From Sporolactobacillus nakayamae (lineage in GTDB: Bacteria > Bacillota > Bacilli > Bacillales > Sporolactobacillaceae), in contig NZ_FOOY01000003.1 in NCBI RefSeq assembly GCF_900113325.1, positions 310,001 through 374,000 on the forward strand: a stretch of DNA of 64,000 bases, given 5' to 3'. The first letter of the stretch is position 1. Each line of letters begins with the position of its first letter. Shown here one piece after another: positions 1 through 9,613 of this stretch. The notes beneath the pieces were generated by a model, which was given only the letters and a program-made list of their open reading frames with translations, did not search any database and was not told the DNA's origin. The translations under genes were made by a program, and so were the position numbers.

Positions 1-1
1 C

Positions 2-91
2 AATGTTCCGATTCTTGGCATTGCTGTTACCGTTGTCCTCTTCATGTTCATGATCGTTCTCTTATCAATCTTTCGCTCCGGGCGTTTCTAA
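2..91 (+). CDS. C-terminal end of a membrane protein (partial)
   Basis: An open frame enters from the left edge and ends at a TAA at 89-91. The 29 visible residues are one hydrophobic stretch ending in a short basic tail (R-S-G-R-F), as at the C-terminus of a polytopic membrane protein. It converges on the minus-strand MFS gene and overlaps its 3' end by 27 bp. The family cannot be named from this fragment, and a chance open frame is possible. Confidence 0.4.
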   Translation, partial: NVPILGIAVTVVLFMFMIVLLSIFRSGRF

Positions 92-1363
92 AGAGCCCTT
101 CACCATCGGCTCTATTGCAGCTCGTTCCTCAATTGTATCTGCCGGAACAAAAAACAAGTAATAAAACGCTGAAAGTACAGTCATTGCTCCTACAATTAAG
201 AACAGTGATTCTATCGACAAGACTTTCGGATAAGAGAAGGTAATAAATCCAAGAGTCAATGACTGAGAGAGCATCAGTATCGGTGTGCTCCAGCTCTCCA
301 CCCGCCCCATCATTTTGGGGTCGACAATATGAGGCATCCACCCTCCAATAGCGACATTTACCAATGGAATCATGAGTGTTGAAAGAAAAATCATTACAAA
401 AAAAAGATAGACAGTTGATACATAACCCGCACAAATCATGAACAAGCCGCTTGTAAGTAAACCGATAATGATCATCGAACGGAAGCGGCATTTTCCAGCG
501 CACACAGATGCCGCCACGCTGCCAATTAAAATACCGAATCCCGCAATAACACCCGCCCAAACGGAAAACAACTCATATGAATGAGGAACCAGTTTATATT
601 TTAAGATAAAGATGAGCATAACACTGCATCCACCGTTAATCACACCAAAGATTGTGAAGCTGGCAACAAGTGAAGTCAACAGTTTATCCTTTATAATATA
701 AAAGAAGCCTTGATTAAAGTCTGAAAAAATTGATCGAATCGTTGTTGACTTTACGTTGTAACTGCCGTTTGGCAAACGAACTTCTGCGCGAATTTTCGGC
801 AGACGTATTAAAATTGCCGAAATAATAAATGATAAAGCGTCAATTATTATTGCGCCTTGCGGTCCCATGTACCAGTAGACAAGTGCCCCTAACCCATTTC
901 CAAAAATCATAAAGATACTGCTTACCATTTGGTTTAATCCTGCGGCGACAGCATAGTCGCCTTTTCTTAATATACCTTGTAAGATGGCCTGTTCAGCAGG
1001 TGCAAAGAATTTAGCGACGGCTGCTCTCAAGAAGATAACTGGAAAAATCCAGCTCAAATGCTCGAACTCTACCGCAACGAGTAATGCGATCGAAAGAAAA
1101 GCGCTTATCCAATCACAGTTAGATGCTATTTTCTGACGATCCATTCGATCTGCCGCAACGCCCACGATCCAGAAAATTAGTAGTGACGGCAGGGAGAACA
1201 TCAACTCATTCAATGTTGCCAAGTAGGGCTGATGACTAAATCGATCAAGAAAATAGAAAATTAATGCGGTCATACCAATGACGCTCCCTAACTGAGATGT
1301 TACAGAAGCAGTAAAGAGTAAAGAATATTGCCTATTTTTAAAGATGGCAAACGACGCTTTCAT
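65..1363 (-). CDS. MFS transporter (DHA3-like drug/siderophore exporter type)
   Basis: Encodes 432 residues with about 12 hydrophobic segments. The N-terminus (FAIFKNRQYSLLF, then SQLGSVIG) and the loop motif GVAADRMDRQK after TM2 match the major facilitator signature G-x-x-x-D-R-x-x-R-K. Family members export drugs or siderophores by proton antiport in the cytoplasmic membrane; the substrate here is unknown. The start ATG has only a weak GAGTGGA-like ribosome site. It is not obviously in an operon. Two further MFS genes of similar style lie at 42.8 and 47.0 kb. Confidence 0.85.
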   Translation of the reverse strand: MKASFAIFKNRQYSLLFTASVTSQLGSVIGMTALIFYFLDRFSHQPYLATLNELMFSLPSLLIFWIVGVAADRMDRQKIASNCDWISAFLSIALLVAVEFEHLSWIFPVIFLRAAVAKFFAPAEQAILQGILRKGDYAVAAGLNQMVSSIFMIFGNGLGALVYWYMGPQGAIIIDALSFIISAILIRLPKIRAEVRLPNGSYNVKSTTIRSIFSDFNQGFFYIIKDKLLTSLVASFTIFGVINGGCSVMLIFILKYKLVPHSYELFSVWAGVIAGFGILIGSVAASVCAGKCRFRSMIIIGLLTSGLFMICAGYVSTVYLFFVMIFLSTLMIPLVNVAIGGWMPHIVDPKMMGRVESWSTPILMLSQSLTLGFITFSYPKVLSIESLFLIVGAMTVLSAFYYLFFVPADTIEERAAIEPMVKGSLETPGAKD

Positions 1364-1462
1364 TTTGTTCCACTCGTTTCTTAGTCATGTTTTTTCTTCA
1401 TGACCCAATTGTAAAACGCAGCCTAATAAAATGATTCGACCTGCTGTAGGGTTTCTTTCTCC

Positions 1463-1488
1463 GGCTGAGGTCTGAATCTTACTCAGCC
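1463..1488. terminator. Inverted repeat between two minus-strand genes
   Basis: Arms GGCTGAG and CTCAGCC are separated by 12 bases, just past the stop of the 196-residue gene. The T-rich tract follows on the plus-strand side, so as a terminator for the minus-strand gene it is weak. It may instead stop antisense readthrough. Confidence 0.3.
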
Positions 1489-1491
1489 TCT

Positions 1492-2082
1492 TTATTTTTT
1501 TATCAACAAATGAAAGACGCGTGAGCCCGTCGTTGGATCAAATGTTGATACGAATTGATTTAATCTATTCTGAGCACGGATCACATTCCTCCAATCATCT
1601 TGACCATGCGTTTGAATCAAGCGATTAAATTCTTCTGCGATGCGTTTAATTTTACGTTCGTCGATCCCCTTTCCCGCCATAAACAATGTTCCTGCTTTTC
1701 CTGATTGCGGATGAATGGCAACCCAATCGCTATTTGCTTGATTTGATATCATGCGACACTCGATTTGTTGAACCGCTTCGCCAATAACAAGCAGCACATC
1801 CTGCCATTGATTCGGTACCGTTTGCACATCCTGCTTAAGCTGTGCAAGAATGTCATCATCAAACACATATGGGTTTTCACTAAAAGGAAAGTTGCGCTTA
1901 ATTTTGTTTCGTATCGAACGACTTCCTGTACAAGCAATGAACTGTTGTTTTGATATTTGGATAAAGCTCGCTTTTTGTCCTGGACAAACGTGACACTCCC
2001 CTTCTGTTGAAATTTCCACCAAATTTCCATCACTAACTGCTGAAATCCATTGATTCGTTGCAATGATTGAGACAAAACTCAT
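1492..2082 (-). CDS. Uncharacterised cytoplasmic protein
   Basis: Encodes 196 residues with no signal peptide or membrane segment. A strong AGGAGG site lies 8 bases before the ATG, so the gene is very likely expressed. The N-terminus (MSFVSIIATNQWISAVSDG) with a short beta-rich start and a conserved Asp-Gly vaguely resembles Ntn-hydrolase or proteasome-like folds seen in small Bacillus proteins, but I cannot confirm that. A single C-x-x-C pair (CHVC) is near residue 31. It stands alone between the MFS gene and the divergent pyruvate oxidase gene. No function is proposed. Confidence 0.6.
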   Translation of the reverse strand: MSFVSIIATNQWISAVSDGNLVEISTEGECHVCPGQKASFIQISKQQFIACTGSRSIRNKIKRNFPFSENPYVFDDDILAQLKQDVQTVPNQWQDVLLVIGEAVQQIECRMISNQANSDWVAIHPQSGKAGTLFMAGKGIDERKIKRIAEEFNRLIQTHGQDDWRNVIRAQNRLNQFVSTFDPTTGSRVFHLLIKK

Positions 2083-2320
2083 GAAAAAACCTCCTCTGCT
2101 CTATCTTCTATTATAAGAACTTAAGCATTGAAAAGAGAAGAAGAAGAAATTCGGATAATTAGTCGAACGAGCGAGCATTTTTATTTGCTTTTTATTTTCA
2201 AAGTCATAAAATGTACCCATAAGGTTCATTTATTTGTCACATTTATATAAAAAGAAGTCTTGAAATTTGGTGATGAATTAGATTCCAAGACAAAAGCAAG
2301 ATTCTGAAGGAGGAACAATT

Positions 2321-4051
2321 ATGGGAAAGGTTAAAGCAAGTGAAGCTGTAGTCAAACTGTTCGAAAATTGGGGAATTGATCACATCTATGGTATCCCAGG
2401 AGATTCTATTGATACGATGGTGGAAGCTCTTCGCAAAGAGGAGAACAAGATCAAATTTTATACGGTTCGTCACGAAGAAGTTGCATCACTGGCTGCTGCT
2501 GCGTACTCAAAGCTTACCGGCAAGATTGGGGTGTGCCTCGCGATTGGCGGACCAGGTGCGATACACCTGCTGAATGGTATGTATGATGCCAAGATGGATC
2601 ATGTACCTATGCTTGTTCTAGTCGGACATATTCCAGCAAGATTAACCGGTACAGATTACTTTCAAGAAGTCGATACGGTTGAACTATTTAAAGATGTTGC
2701 CGTATATAACAAAGAAATTACCAGTGCAGAGAGCTTCCCAACGGTTGTCAACCAAGCAATACGTACCGCTTATCAAGAGCGCGGTGTAGCTGTGTTGTCT
2801 ATCCCGGATGATATTGCACTTGGTGAAATTTCAGACGGTGCGCCTCAGCTCTCAACAGTTTTCGAAAAGAAAATCCCTGGTCTCGTACAAAATGATCTTA
2901 ATGACGCTGTCGCTCTGATTAATAGCGCAAATAACCCAGTGATCCTTGCCGGCGTTGGTGCAAAAAGCGCTAAAAAAGAATTACGAGCATTTGCCGAACG
3001 TATTTCTGCGCCCGTAGCCGTGACCCTTCCCGGCAAAGGTGCAATTTCTGATGATCATCCGAACTTTATCGGAAACATTGGCAAGATCGGCACTAAACCT
3101 GCTTATGAAGCAATGAAGAGCGCAGATCTGCTGATTATGATCGGCACTGATTATCCATACGCCGCTTATCTTCCGGAAGGTGCGAAATGTGTTCAGATTG
3201 ACATCGATCCTCTTAAGATTGGCAAGCGATATTCTGTTACTGTTGGCATCGTCGGCGACGCGGCGAACGCCCTATCCAATCTGACAGAACATATAACACC
3301 CGTTGCGGATCGTCCATTCTTGAAGACATGCCAAAGCAAGATGAGCACTTGGTGGAAGTGGATGACTGAAGACCAAGACAAGAAACAGACACCTATTGCC
3401 CCTGAAGCACTTATGGCTGCTATCGAATCAATTTCCGAAGAAGATACCATCTACTCTGTCGATGTGGGCACATCAACGGTCTGGTCAACCCGTTATCTCA
3501 AAGTCTCAGAAAAGCAAGATTTCATCGTTTCCGCTTGGCTGGGTACAATGGGCTGTGGTCTCCCCGGTGCAATTGCCGCAAAACAGGCATTTCCAGAACG
3601 CCAAGCCATCGCGATCAGCGGCGATGGTGCGTTTGCGATGGTCATGCAGGACTTTGTCACAGCCGTTCACTATAAATTGCCGATCATTATGATTATTCTC
3701 AACAACAAGCAATTGGCCTTCATCAAATATGAACAACAATCTGTCGGTCAATTAAAATATGCGGTTGACTTTGGAGATATTGACTATGCCAAATTTGCCG
3801 AGGCATGTGGCGGCAAGGGCTTCCGGGTTGAAAATTACGAGGACTTGCAACCTGCACTCGAACAAGCCAAAGCATCAAATGTACCCGTCATTCTCGATGT
3901 AGAAGTTGATGTCAACGCCGCGCCTCTGCCAGGGAAAATTGTAATGGACGAAGCAAAAGGCTATGCTAAATTTACCGCAAAATCGATTACGGAAAATCAC
4001 AAGTTGGAAAAAATGCCGCCAATGAAAACAGTCGTGCGCAGATTCTTATAA
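2321..4051 (+). CDS. Pyruvate oxidase, thiamine-diphosphate dependent (YdaP type)
   Basis: Encodes 576 residues with the three-domain layout of the ThDP/FAD oxidase family. The Pyr domain carries the activating Glu in RHEEVASLAA (residues 50-59), followed by a central FAD domain. The PP domain carries the metal/ThDP motif GDG at 434-436 and NN at 461-462. It oxidises pyruvate to an acetyl product with CO2 release and H2O2 formation. An AAGGAGG site precedes the ATG and a strong terminator follows, so it is monocistronic. It looks like B. subtilis YdaP rather than acetolactate synthase, given its length and the YEQQSVGQLKYAVDF region. Whether the product is acetyl phosphate or acetate is not decidable here. 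Confidence 0.88.
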   Translation: MGKVKASEAVVKLFENWGIDHIYGIPGDSIDTMVEALRKEENKIKFYTVRHEEVASLAAAAYSKLTGKIGVCLAIGGPGAIHLLNGMYDAKMDHVPMLVLVGHIPARLTGTDYFQEVDTVELFKDVAVYNKEITSAESFPTVVNQAIRTAYQERGVAVLSIPDDIALGEISDGAPQLSTVFEKKIPGLVQNDLNDAVALINSANNPVILAGVGAKSAKKELRAFAERISAPVAVTLPGKGAISDDHPNFIGNIGKIGTKPAYEAMKSADLLIMIGTDYPYAAYLPEGAKCVQIDIDPLKIGKRYSVTVGIVGDAANALSNLTEHITPVADRPFLKTCQSKMSTWWKWMTEDQDKKQTPIAPEALMAAIESISEEDTIYSVDVGTSTVWSTRYLKVSEKQDFIVSAWLGTMGCGLPGAIAAKQAFPERQAIAISGDGAFAMVMQDFVTAVHYKLPIIMIILNNKQLAFIKYEQQSVGQLKYAVDFGDIDYAKFAEACGGKGFRVENYEDLQPALEQAKASNVPVILDVEVDVNAAPLPGKIVMDEAKGYAKFTAKSITENHKLEKMPPMKTVVRRFL

Positions 4052-4062
4052 ATTCCAATTTA

Positions 4063-4101
4063 AAATGTCCAAATGGGATAATCCCATTTGGACATTTTTT
4101 T
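4063..4101 (+). terminator. Intrinsic terminator of the pyruvate oxidase gene
   Basis: A 16-bp perfect stem (AAATGTCCAAATGGGA and its complement) around a TAA loop is followed by a run of T from 4094. It is a textbook Rho-independent terminator. Confidence 0.93.
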
Positions 4102-4156
4102 GTAGTATGAATTGTCGATTCATAAAGAATTAAAGAAGCTTCGACTGTTTAACATG

Positions 4157-5056
4157 TCATTTCGTAACAACCGCATGTCCGCCGAATTCGTTGCGCAACG
4201 CGGCTACAACTTTTCCAGAGAACGTGTCGCTTTCAAGCGAACGATAACGCATCAACAATGACAGTGCGATGACCGGCGTTGGTACCTGCATGTCTAGTGC
4301 GGTTTCCAAGGTCCATTTTCCTTCGCCCGACGAAGCCATAACACCGCTCAGTTTTTCAAGATTTCCATCTTTTGAAAAGGCGTCTTCAAGCAGTTCAACC
4401 AACCAGCTCCGAATCACAGAGCCATGATTCCAAACCTTCGCAACGGCCTGATTGTCGTAGTCAAAATCGCTCTTCTGAAGGACTTCAAACCCCTCTGCGA
4501 GTGATTGCATCATTCCGTATTCCACGCCATTATGAACCATTTTCAGGAAGTGCCCGCTTCCTGCTTTTCCTGTGTAAAGATATCCGTCTTCAACGGATAT
4601 CGCTTTAAAAAGCGGTTCGAGATAGCTAAATGAACGCTCATCACCGCCAACCATCACACACGCGCCGCTTCGCGCTCCGCTCATGCCTCCGGACGTTCCC
4701 ACATCCATAAAGGAAACCCCTTGTTTTTTACAGAGCTGATAGCGGCGAAGGGAATCCGTGTAACGAGAATTGCCGCCATCAAGAATGATGTCCCCTTCAC
4801 TAAGTAAAGGCAACAAATTTGTGAGTGTCTGCTCTGTAGGATCTCCCGCAGGAACCATCATCCAAAACACACGTGGTTTATCCAGCGTTTTAATAAGCGC
4901 TTCGATCGATGCGAATCCCTCAATACCTTCGGATGCCTCTGCTTTTTTGACAGCCTCAGTCGAGAGATCAAAAGCTTTTACTTCAAAACCGTGCTCGGAC
5001 ATATTCAATGCAAGATTATAGCCCATTTTTCCTAATCCAATTAATCCGATTTTCAT
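4157..5056 (-). CDS. gnd: 6-phosphogluconate dehydrogenase, decarboxylating (YqeC/short Gnd type)
   Basis: Encodes about 299 residues from the ATG at 5056, which has AGGTGA 6 bases upstream; a TTG two codons earlier is less likely. The N-terminal Rossmann motif GLIGLGKMG is followed by the substrate loop DVGTSGGMSGARSG and the catalytic region KMVHNGVEYGMMQ (Lys and His-Asn). It is the short form (about 300 residues against about 470 for GntZ/GndA), typical of the NAD-preferring YqeC-like class. It oxidises 6-phosphogluconate to ribulose 5-phosphate and CO2 in the pentose phosphate pathway. No other pathway gene is adjacent. Confidence 0.88.
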   Translation of the reverse strand: MKIGLIGLGKMGYNLALNMSEHGFEVKAFDLSTEAVKKAEASEGIEGFASIEALIKTLDKPRVFWMMVPAGDPTEQTLTNLLPLLSEGDIILDGGNSRYTDSLRRYQLCKKQGVSFMDVGTSGGMSGARSGACVMVGGDERSFSYLEPLFKAISVEDGYLYTGKAGSGHFLKMVHNGVEYGMMQSLAEGFEVLQKSDFDYDNQAVAKVWNHGSVIRSWLVELLEDAFSKDGNLEKLSGVMASSGEGKWTLETALDMQVPTPVIALSLLMRYRSLESDTFSGKVVAALRNEFGGHAVVTK

Positions 5057-5199
5057 TTTCAATCACCTAATTTACCAATTATTTAAGTCATTCCATAGTT
5101 AAGTTTAACCCATATATGCAGCTTCTCCAAATCTATTTATAAAAAAATGGTAATAAATTTATTTTCAGACAAAAAATCACGATTAATAAACGGTGCGCG

Positions 5200-7389
5200 T
5201 CATACAGAATCTGTATCTGTATGCAAGTGAGCCGTACTTGAAATGAGCGGTTTACGATATGTATCCGCAAAGATAAGGATCGCGACTAAAGGAATGCTCA
5301 TTAAAAGAAAATAGATCGCCCTATTTAGGTAAGGTCTTGTTTCCCGTCGATAAATTCGAAATTGAAGATCTTTTCCTTCATTCATTCTGCCATTTTGAAA
5401 CAGTGCGCCTCCTTGATACAAGTCTCTTTGTTCAAATAAACCTTTTCCATGGATCGCTAAATTCAAAAAATCCTTTGATCCTTCAGAAATCATTGAGACG
5501 GATAATTGATAATTTTTGTCACCGGAGAGCTTGCGGTCTAACTTAATATCCGATAACTTCCCCTGTTCGAGCACTCGGTCTGAGAATACAATTCTCTCCT
5601 CCTCAAGTGTCCCAGATAGTGAATGGATGACCAGTTCATAGGCACCATGACCGTGTGCGCTTACCTTGCCTAATGAAATATAATCAAAAGGCTGATCTGC
5701 ATAAAATGTTTGTTGCACAGTACTCGTAGCAGAAACATGTGCGTTCATCGTTCCTTTTCTTTGATTTTGATTGACTGCATACCGGTACTGTACATCGGGT
5801 TTCTGTGTCAATGGTGCCAAATGGGCCACAGTGATACAAAGAAGAATACTAAAAAGGATATGGGCTAAACCTTGCGCGCTTACCCGTGTTTTCAAACGCT
5901 TAAATATAAATTGATTTTCATGTGAATAGGAGACCAATTCTTTAATCCCATAGCAATTTCCAATTAACATCGGAAATATAAAGAGCAATGCGTATCTTGG
6001 CTCAGCTTCCCATACAAAAATATAGAAGAGATAATTTCCAAACAGCATGATCTGAATCAGCAAATTGGTATCTATCTTATGCAGTCTAAAAAAGCGTAAG
6101 ACAGAGCACAAGAGGAGCCATAAATTGACACAATGAAAGATTTGACTAATAAATTGTATCAGTCTTCTCTGTCCACCAAAAAAGTAATCGTACATCAGTG
6201 TGTGCTCAGATGTGTTCCCCATATACCAGTAATACCCCATTGATCCGTCCACATACACACGGAATGCTTTTACCAGCCACAAATAAAGTAGTTCGCTTTT
6301 TTTTCTTGTAAGTCTCCTTTTTATTTCTTGCATGTTCACTTCTTTTTTTTTCGCTTGCGTGTGCTGATTATAACTGCGTCTGAAATCTTGCCAGTTGTAG
6401 CGCCCCTGCTCAGAAAGTCCGAGCATGATCCAATGCGTTGTCGGCATTTTTAATTGCTGGTTTGCATTTATGTGCACTTGCTGCGCTAGCTGGCTTGTCG
6501 ATGCTTGCCAGATGAATAAGGCGGCTAACGTACCAATTACAATAAAAACCGCTTTTTTTACATTGGATTTGAGAAGTAGATACAATGTCAGCGCCGGCAA
6601 GAATAAAATTAGATTTTGCCGAATGACACAGCCTACTGCGAGTAAAAGACACAGCATAATGATGTCGATCAATCGTTTATCGCGCTCATACCGCAGCCAA
6701 AGATAGATAAGCAGCGGCGGCATCATGATCATGAGCGTATCTGAATAAAAATATAACGAGTAAAAGAAGATCGGTAAGCATGACAACACAATCACGAGAA
6801 ACAATACAGTCATTTTTCGACCGAGCTGCATCAAAACGATTTTCCATGAATAATAAATACCAATATTAAGAGCAATCATACACACTAAGTGATCCAGCAT
6901 AAACAGCATTTCTCTTGAATGAACAGGTGCGATCAAGTAGAGACCATACCGAATAAGCGTGATCGGAATATTGTTTGGATAGATCTGGAAATAAATACCA
7001 TCATCATAAGCGTTTTTGTTCTGTAGCAAATCCAAAGACTTCATAAACACATGACCTCCGTCAATCTCAGGAGGCTGCAGCCCAGAAAATGTTACTAGAA
7101 GAAAACATTCGAAAAGAACGATTATGGCAAATAACGAGACAATCATCATATTTAATTTACGGTTGGTACATCTCGATAGAAGGTGATCCGTTGACAACAA
7201 AAAAAGGAACGACACTACAGTAAAAAATAGCAGCATTCCCGTAAGATCAAGGGCTGAAAAAGCAAAATTCCCATAATGAACGCTTGATCCCAGAAGAAAC
7301 GGAGCTACTATACTCATGAGTAAAAAAAGACCGACGAGCAGCGCGAATGAAATGCAAAATAGACGAATTAAGATCTTTTTCAGATACAC
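5200..7389 (-). CDS. Polytopic membrane protein, probable GT-C glycosyltransferase
   Basis: Encodes 729 residues. About 11-13 hydrophobic helices fill the first ~540, then comes a ~150-residue extracytoplasmic beta-rich domain, one last helix and a short polar tail. A first-loop acidic motif (PPEIDGGHVF, near residue 108) and the following YPNNIP are typical of GT-C enzymes that use polyprenyl-phosphate sugar donors. The arrangement resembles integral membrane glycosyltransferases of lactobacilli (TIGR03766-like), from memory. The start is a GTG with a poor ribosome site, so the exact N-terminus is uncertain. It is probably monocistronic. The substrate is unknown; an inferred role is cell-wall or lipid glycosylation. 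Confidence 0.65.
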   Translation of the reverse strand: MYLKKILIRLFCISFALLVGLFLLMSIVAPFLLGSSVHYGNFAFSALDLTGMLLFFTVVSFLFLLSTDHLLSRCTNRKLNMMIVSLFAIIVLFECFLLVTFSGLQPPEIDGGHVFMKSLDLLQNKNAYDDGIYFQIYPNNIPITLIRYGLYLIAPVHSREMLFMLDHLVCMIALNIGIYYSWKIVLMQLGRKMTVLFLVIVLSCLPIFFYSLYFYSDTLMIMMPPLLIYLWLRYERDKRLIDIIMLCLLLAVGCVIRQNLILFLPALTLYLLLKSNVKKAVFIVIGTLAALFIWQASTSQLAQQVHINANQQLKMPTTHWIMLGLSEQGRYNWQDFRRSYNQHTQAKKKEVNMQEIKRRLTRKKSELLYLWLVKAFRVYVDGSMGYYWYMGNTSEHTLMYDYFFGGQRRLIQFISQIFHCVNLWLLLCSVLRFFRLHKIDTNLLIQIMLFGNYLFYIFVWEAEPRYALLFIFPMLIGNCYGIKELVSYSHENQFIFKRLKTRVSAQGLAHILFSILLCITVAHLAPLTQKPDVQYRYAVNQNQRKGTMNAHVSATSTVQQTFYADQPFDYISLGKVSAHGHGAYELVIHSLSGTLEEERIVFSDRVLEQGKLSDIKLDRKLSGDKNYQLSVSMISEGSKDFLNLAIHGKGLFEQRDLYQGGALFQNGRMNEGKDLQFRIYRRETRPYLNRAIYFLLMSIPLVAILIFADTYRKPLISSTAHLHTDTDSV

Positions 7390-7474
7390 CCCGTATCACA
7401 TCCAGATACTTATTCCTTTCAATATCTTAATTAGTATCCGTCAACACATCTCAATTTATAACGAAAGTGAACAT

Positions 7475-7503
7475 AAAAAGCAGTCGATGTTATAATCGAC
7501 TGC
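7475..7503 (-). terminator. Terminator of fruA
   Basis: Stem GCAGTCGAT/ATCGACTGC around a 6-base loop, with an A-run at 7475-7479 that is the U-tract on the minus strand. It lies 35 bp past the fruA stop. Confidence 0.9.
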
Positions 7504-7537
7504 TTCCGACACACCATTTTATCTGGTGAATTAATAA

Positions 7538-9448
7538 TTAATTGTTTTCCGTCAAAGGCTTTTTCCATAATCCAAGTATAAATCCGGAGATCACTGCTCC
7601 AAGAATAATGGATATTAAGAAAAGAATTGGATGATTACCGAGCAATACTACAAAAATACCTCCGTGAGGTGCTGGAATATTAATGTTCCACAGCTGAGTC
7701 AAACCGCCAGCAATCGCAGCACCGACAACACTCGATCCAATCACACGAAGTGGATCAGATGCCGCAAATGGAATCGCACCCTCGGTAATAAATGATAACC
7801 CAAGAACATAATTGGTGATACCTGCTTTACGCTCTTCTTCAGTAAACTTATGCTTAAACAATGAAGTTGCTAATGCGATGGCGAGCGGAGGAACCATACC
7901 ACCGGCCATAACTGCCGCCATCATAAAACCGTTTGTATTTCCGCTACTTGTAAACACGCCAATGGCAAATGTATACGCCGCTTTGTTAACCGGGCCACCC
8001 ATATCTACAGCCATCATACCAGCCAAAACAATACCAAGGACAATCGCATTGCCTGTACCCAAATGATTCAATGCTCCAATTAAACCTGTATTAATCCATT
8101 TGAAAATCGGATCAAAAATGTAATACATCAAACCACCGGTTAATAAAAGGCCTAAAACAGGATAGAGCAGAATCGGTTTCAAGCCATCCAGTGTCCGAGG
8201 CATTCCTTGAAAAACTTTTTTCAGCAAGACAATAACCCAACCAGCAAGGAATCCAGCAGCTAAACCGCCGAGGAATCCGGCACTAGCATTAGACGCCATG
8301 AAACCGCCAACCATACCAGGCATCAACGCAGGCCGATCACCGATACTCATCGCAATATATCCGGCCAAGATCGCGATCAGGAAGTGAAATGCACCTGTAT
8401 CTCCACCGGATATAGCGCTGAGCATTTTAAAAATAGTATTGTCAGCCCCAAGCACTCGTTCCAGAAGGAAAGATATGGCAAGTAAAATACCACCACCAAC
8501 AACAAATGGAAGCATGTGCGATATACCATTCATCAAATCTTTGTAGATTTTGCTCCATATCGATGTAGTTCCTGCCGATGCGTTTTCTTCAGAATCGCCG
8601 CCTTCAGCGTGATATACCGGCGCTGTTCCTTCGAGCGCTTTGTTGATCAATTCTTCAGGCTTACGAATGCCATCACTAACTGGCGTTTGGAGTACCCTCT
8701 TCCCATCAAAACGCGCCATCTCGACCTTTTTATCTGCGGCTACAATGACACCGGCCGCACGTGCGATTTCTTCTTTTGTCAGCACATGTTTCGTGCCTTC
8801 TGAGCCATTTGTCTCAACACGAATAGAAATTCCCATTTCTTTAGCTTTCTTTTTAAGCGCATCTTCAGCCATATACGTATGGGCAATACCTGTCGGGCAT
8901 GCCGTAACAGCAACAACAAATTTTTCTCCAGTGGACGCAGGCGTTGCTTCTGTGGACTTTTCTGCTGCTTCCTTCGCCTCTTCAGCATCATGCTCTGCCT
9001 GTTTCTCGTTAAAAAGTTGAGCAACCTCACCTGTTGTCTGGGCATGCTTCACTTGTTCAACGAATTCGTGATCAATCAAGAGTCGTGATAACGCAGCGAG
9101 CGTTTGAAGATGTACATTATCTGCTCCCTCAGGCGCTGCAATCATAAAGAATAGGTATGAAGGCTGTCCGTCCAAAGCTTGATAATCCAAACCCTGTTTG
9201 CTTCTACCGAAGACAACAGTCGCCTCATTCACCGCTTTTGTCTTAGCATGCGGCATGGCAATTCCATCACCAATGCCCGTGCTCGACTGGGCCTCGCGTT
9301 TCAAAATCATTTCTTTAAAGAGCTTCGGATTATTTATTCTTCCGTTTTTTTCAAGGCTGGCAATTAATTCATCAATAGCGCCTTCTTTGGTTGTGGCTTG
9401 CATGTCCAAGACCATAACGTTTTCAATCATTAGATCTGTAATTCGCAT
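7538..9448 (-). CDS. fruA: Fructose-specific PTS enzyme IIABC
   Basis: Encodes 636 residues with three fused PTS domains. EIIA (1-150) has phosphorylation-site His67 in GIAMPHAK. EIIB (about 175-275) has Cys184 in CPTGIAHTYMA. EIIC (about 305-630) is a polytopic channel with GGFMASNASAGFLG and AAPHGG-type motifs (PAPHGGIFV). It takes up fructose and phosphorylates it to fructose 1-phosphate. AAAGGAG precedes the ATG by 10 bases. The DeoR-type regulator is directly upstream, and a cre-like site and a downstream terminator frame the unit. The usual fruK (1-phosphofructokinase) gene between regulator and transporter is missing. Confidence 0.93.
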   Translation of the reverse strand: MRITDLMIENVMVLDMQATTKEGAIDELIASLEKNGRINNPKLFKEMILKREAQSSTGIGDGIAMPHAKTKAVNEATVVFGRSKQGLDYQALDGQPSYLFFMIAAPEGADNVHLQTLAALSRLLIDHEFVEQVKHAQTTGEVAQLFNEKQAEHDAEEAKEAAEKSTEATPASTGEKFVVAVTACPTGIAHTYMAEDALKKKAKEMGISIRVETNGSEGTKHVLTKEEIARAAGVIVAADKKVEMARFDGKRVLQTPVSDGIRKPEELINKALEGTAPVYHAEGGDSEENASAGTTSIWSKIYKDLMNGISHMLPFVVGGGILLAISFLLERVLGADNTIFKMLSAISGGDTGAFHFLIAILAGYIAMSIGDRPALMPGMVGGFMASNASAGFLGGLAAGFLAGWVIVLLKKVFQGMPRTLDGLKPILLYPVLGLLLTGGLMYYIFDPIFKWINTGLIGALNHLGTGNAIVLGIVLAGMMAVDMGGPVNKAAYTFAIGVFTSSGNTNGFMMAAVMAGGMVPPLAIALATSLFKHKFTEEERKAGITNYVLGLSFITEGAIPFAASDPLRVIGSSVVGAAIAGGLTQLWNINIPAPHGGIFVVLLGNHPILFLISIILGAVISGFILGLWKKPLTENN

Positions 9449-9515
9449 TAGTTTTACACTCCTTTAGCCTATATTCACTTCTTAGTTGCGCAATATAATT
9501 GATCCAATTTTTTAT

Positions 9516-9529
9516 AGAAACCGATTTCA
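9516..9529. promoter_or_regulatory. cre-like CcpA operator upstream of fruA
   Basis: On the minus strand TGAAATCGGTTTCT matches the cre consensus TGWAARCGYTWNCW at 12 of 14 positions and is nearly palindromic. It lies 68-81 bp upstream of the fruA start, between fruR and fruA. Carbon-catabolite control of fructose PTS genes is established in Bacilli; binding here is inferred. Confidence 0.4.
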
Positions 9530-9613
9530 ATTTATTGCATTCATGAACCACATTCATGCATCATAGTACCAGTAACGAGTTTTTTTGCAGAGCGAATCGT
9601 TGACAGCTATTCA

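Noticed and set aside
8516-9467. Long open frames antisense to fruA
   Set aside because: They are mirror frames of a highly conserved PTS gene, have no ribosome sites, and encode low-complexity Ser/Phe/Cys-rich sequence.
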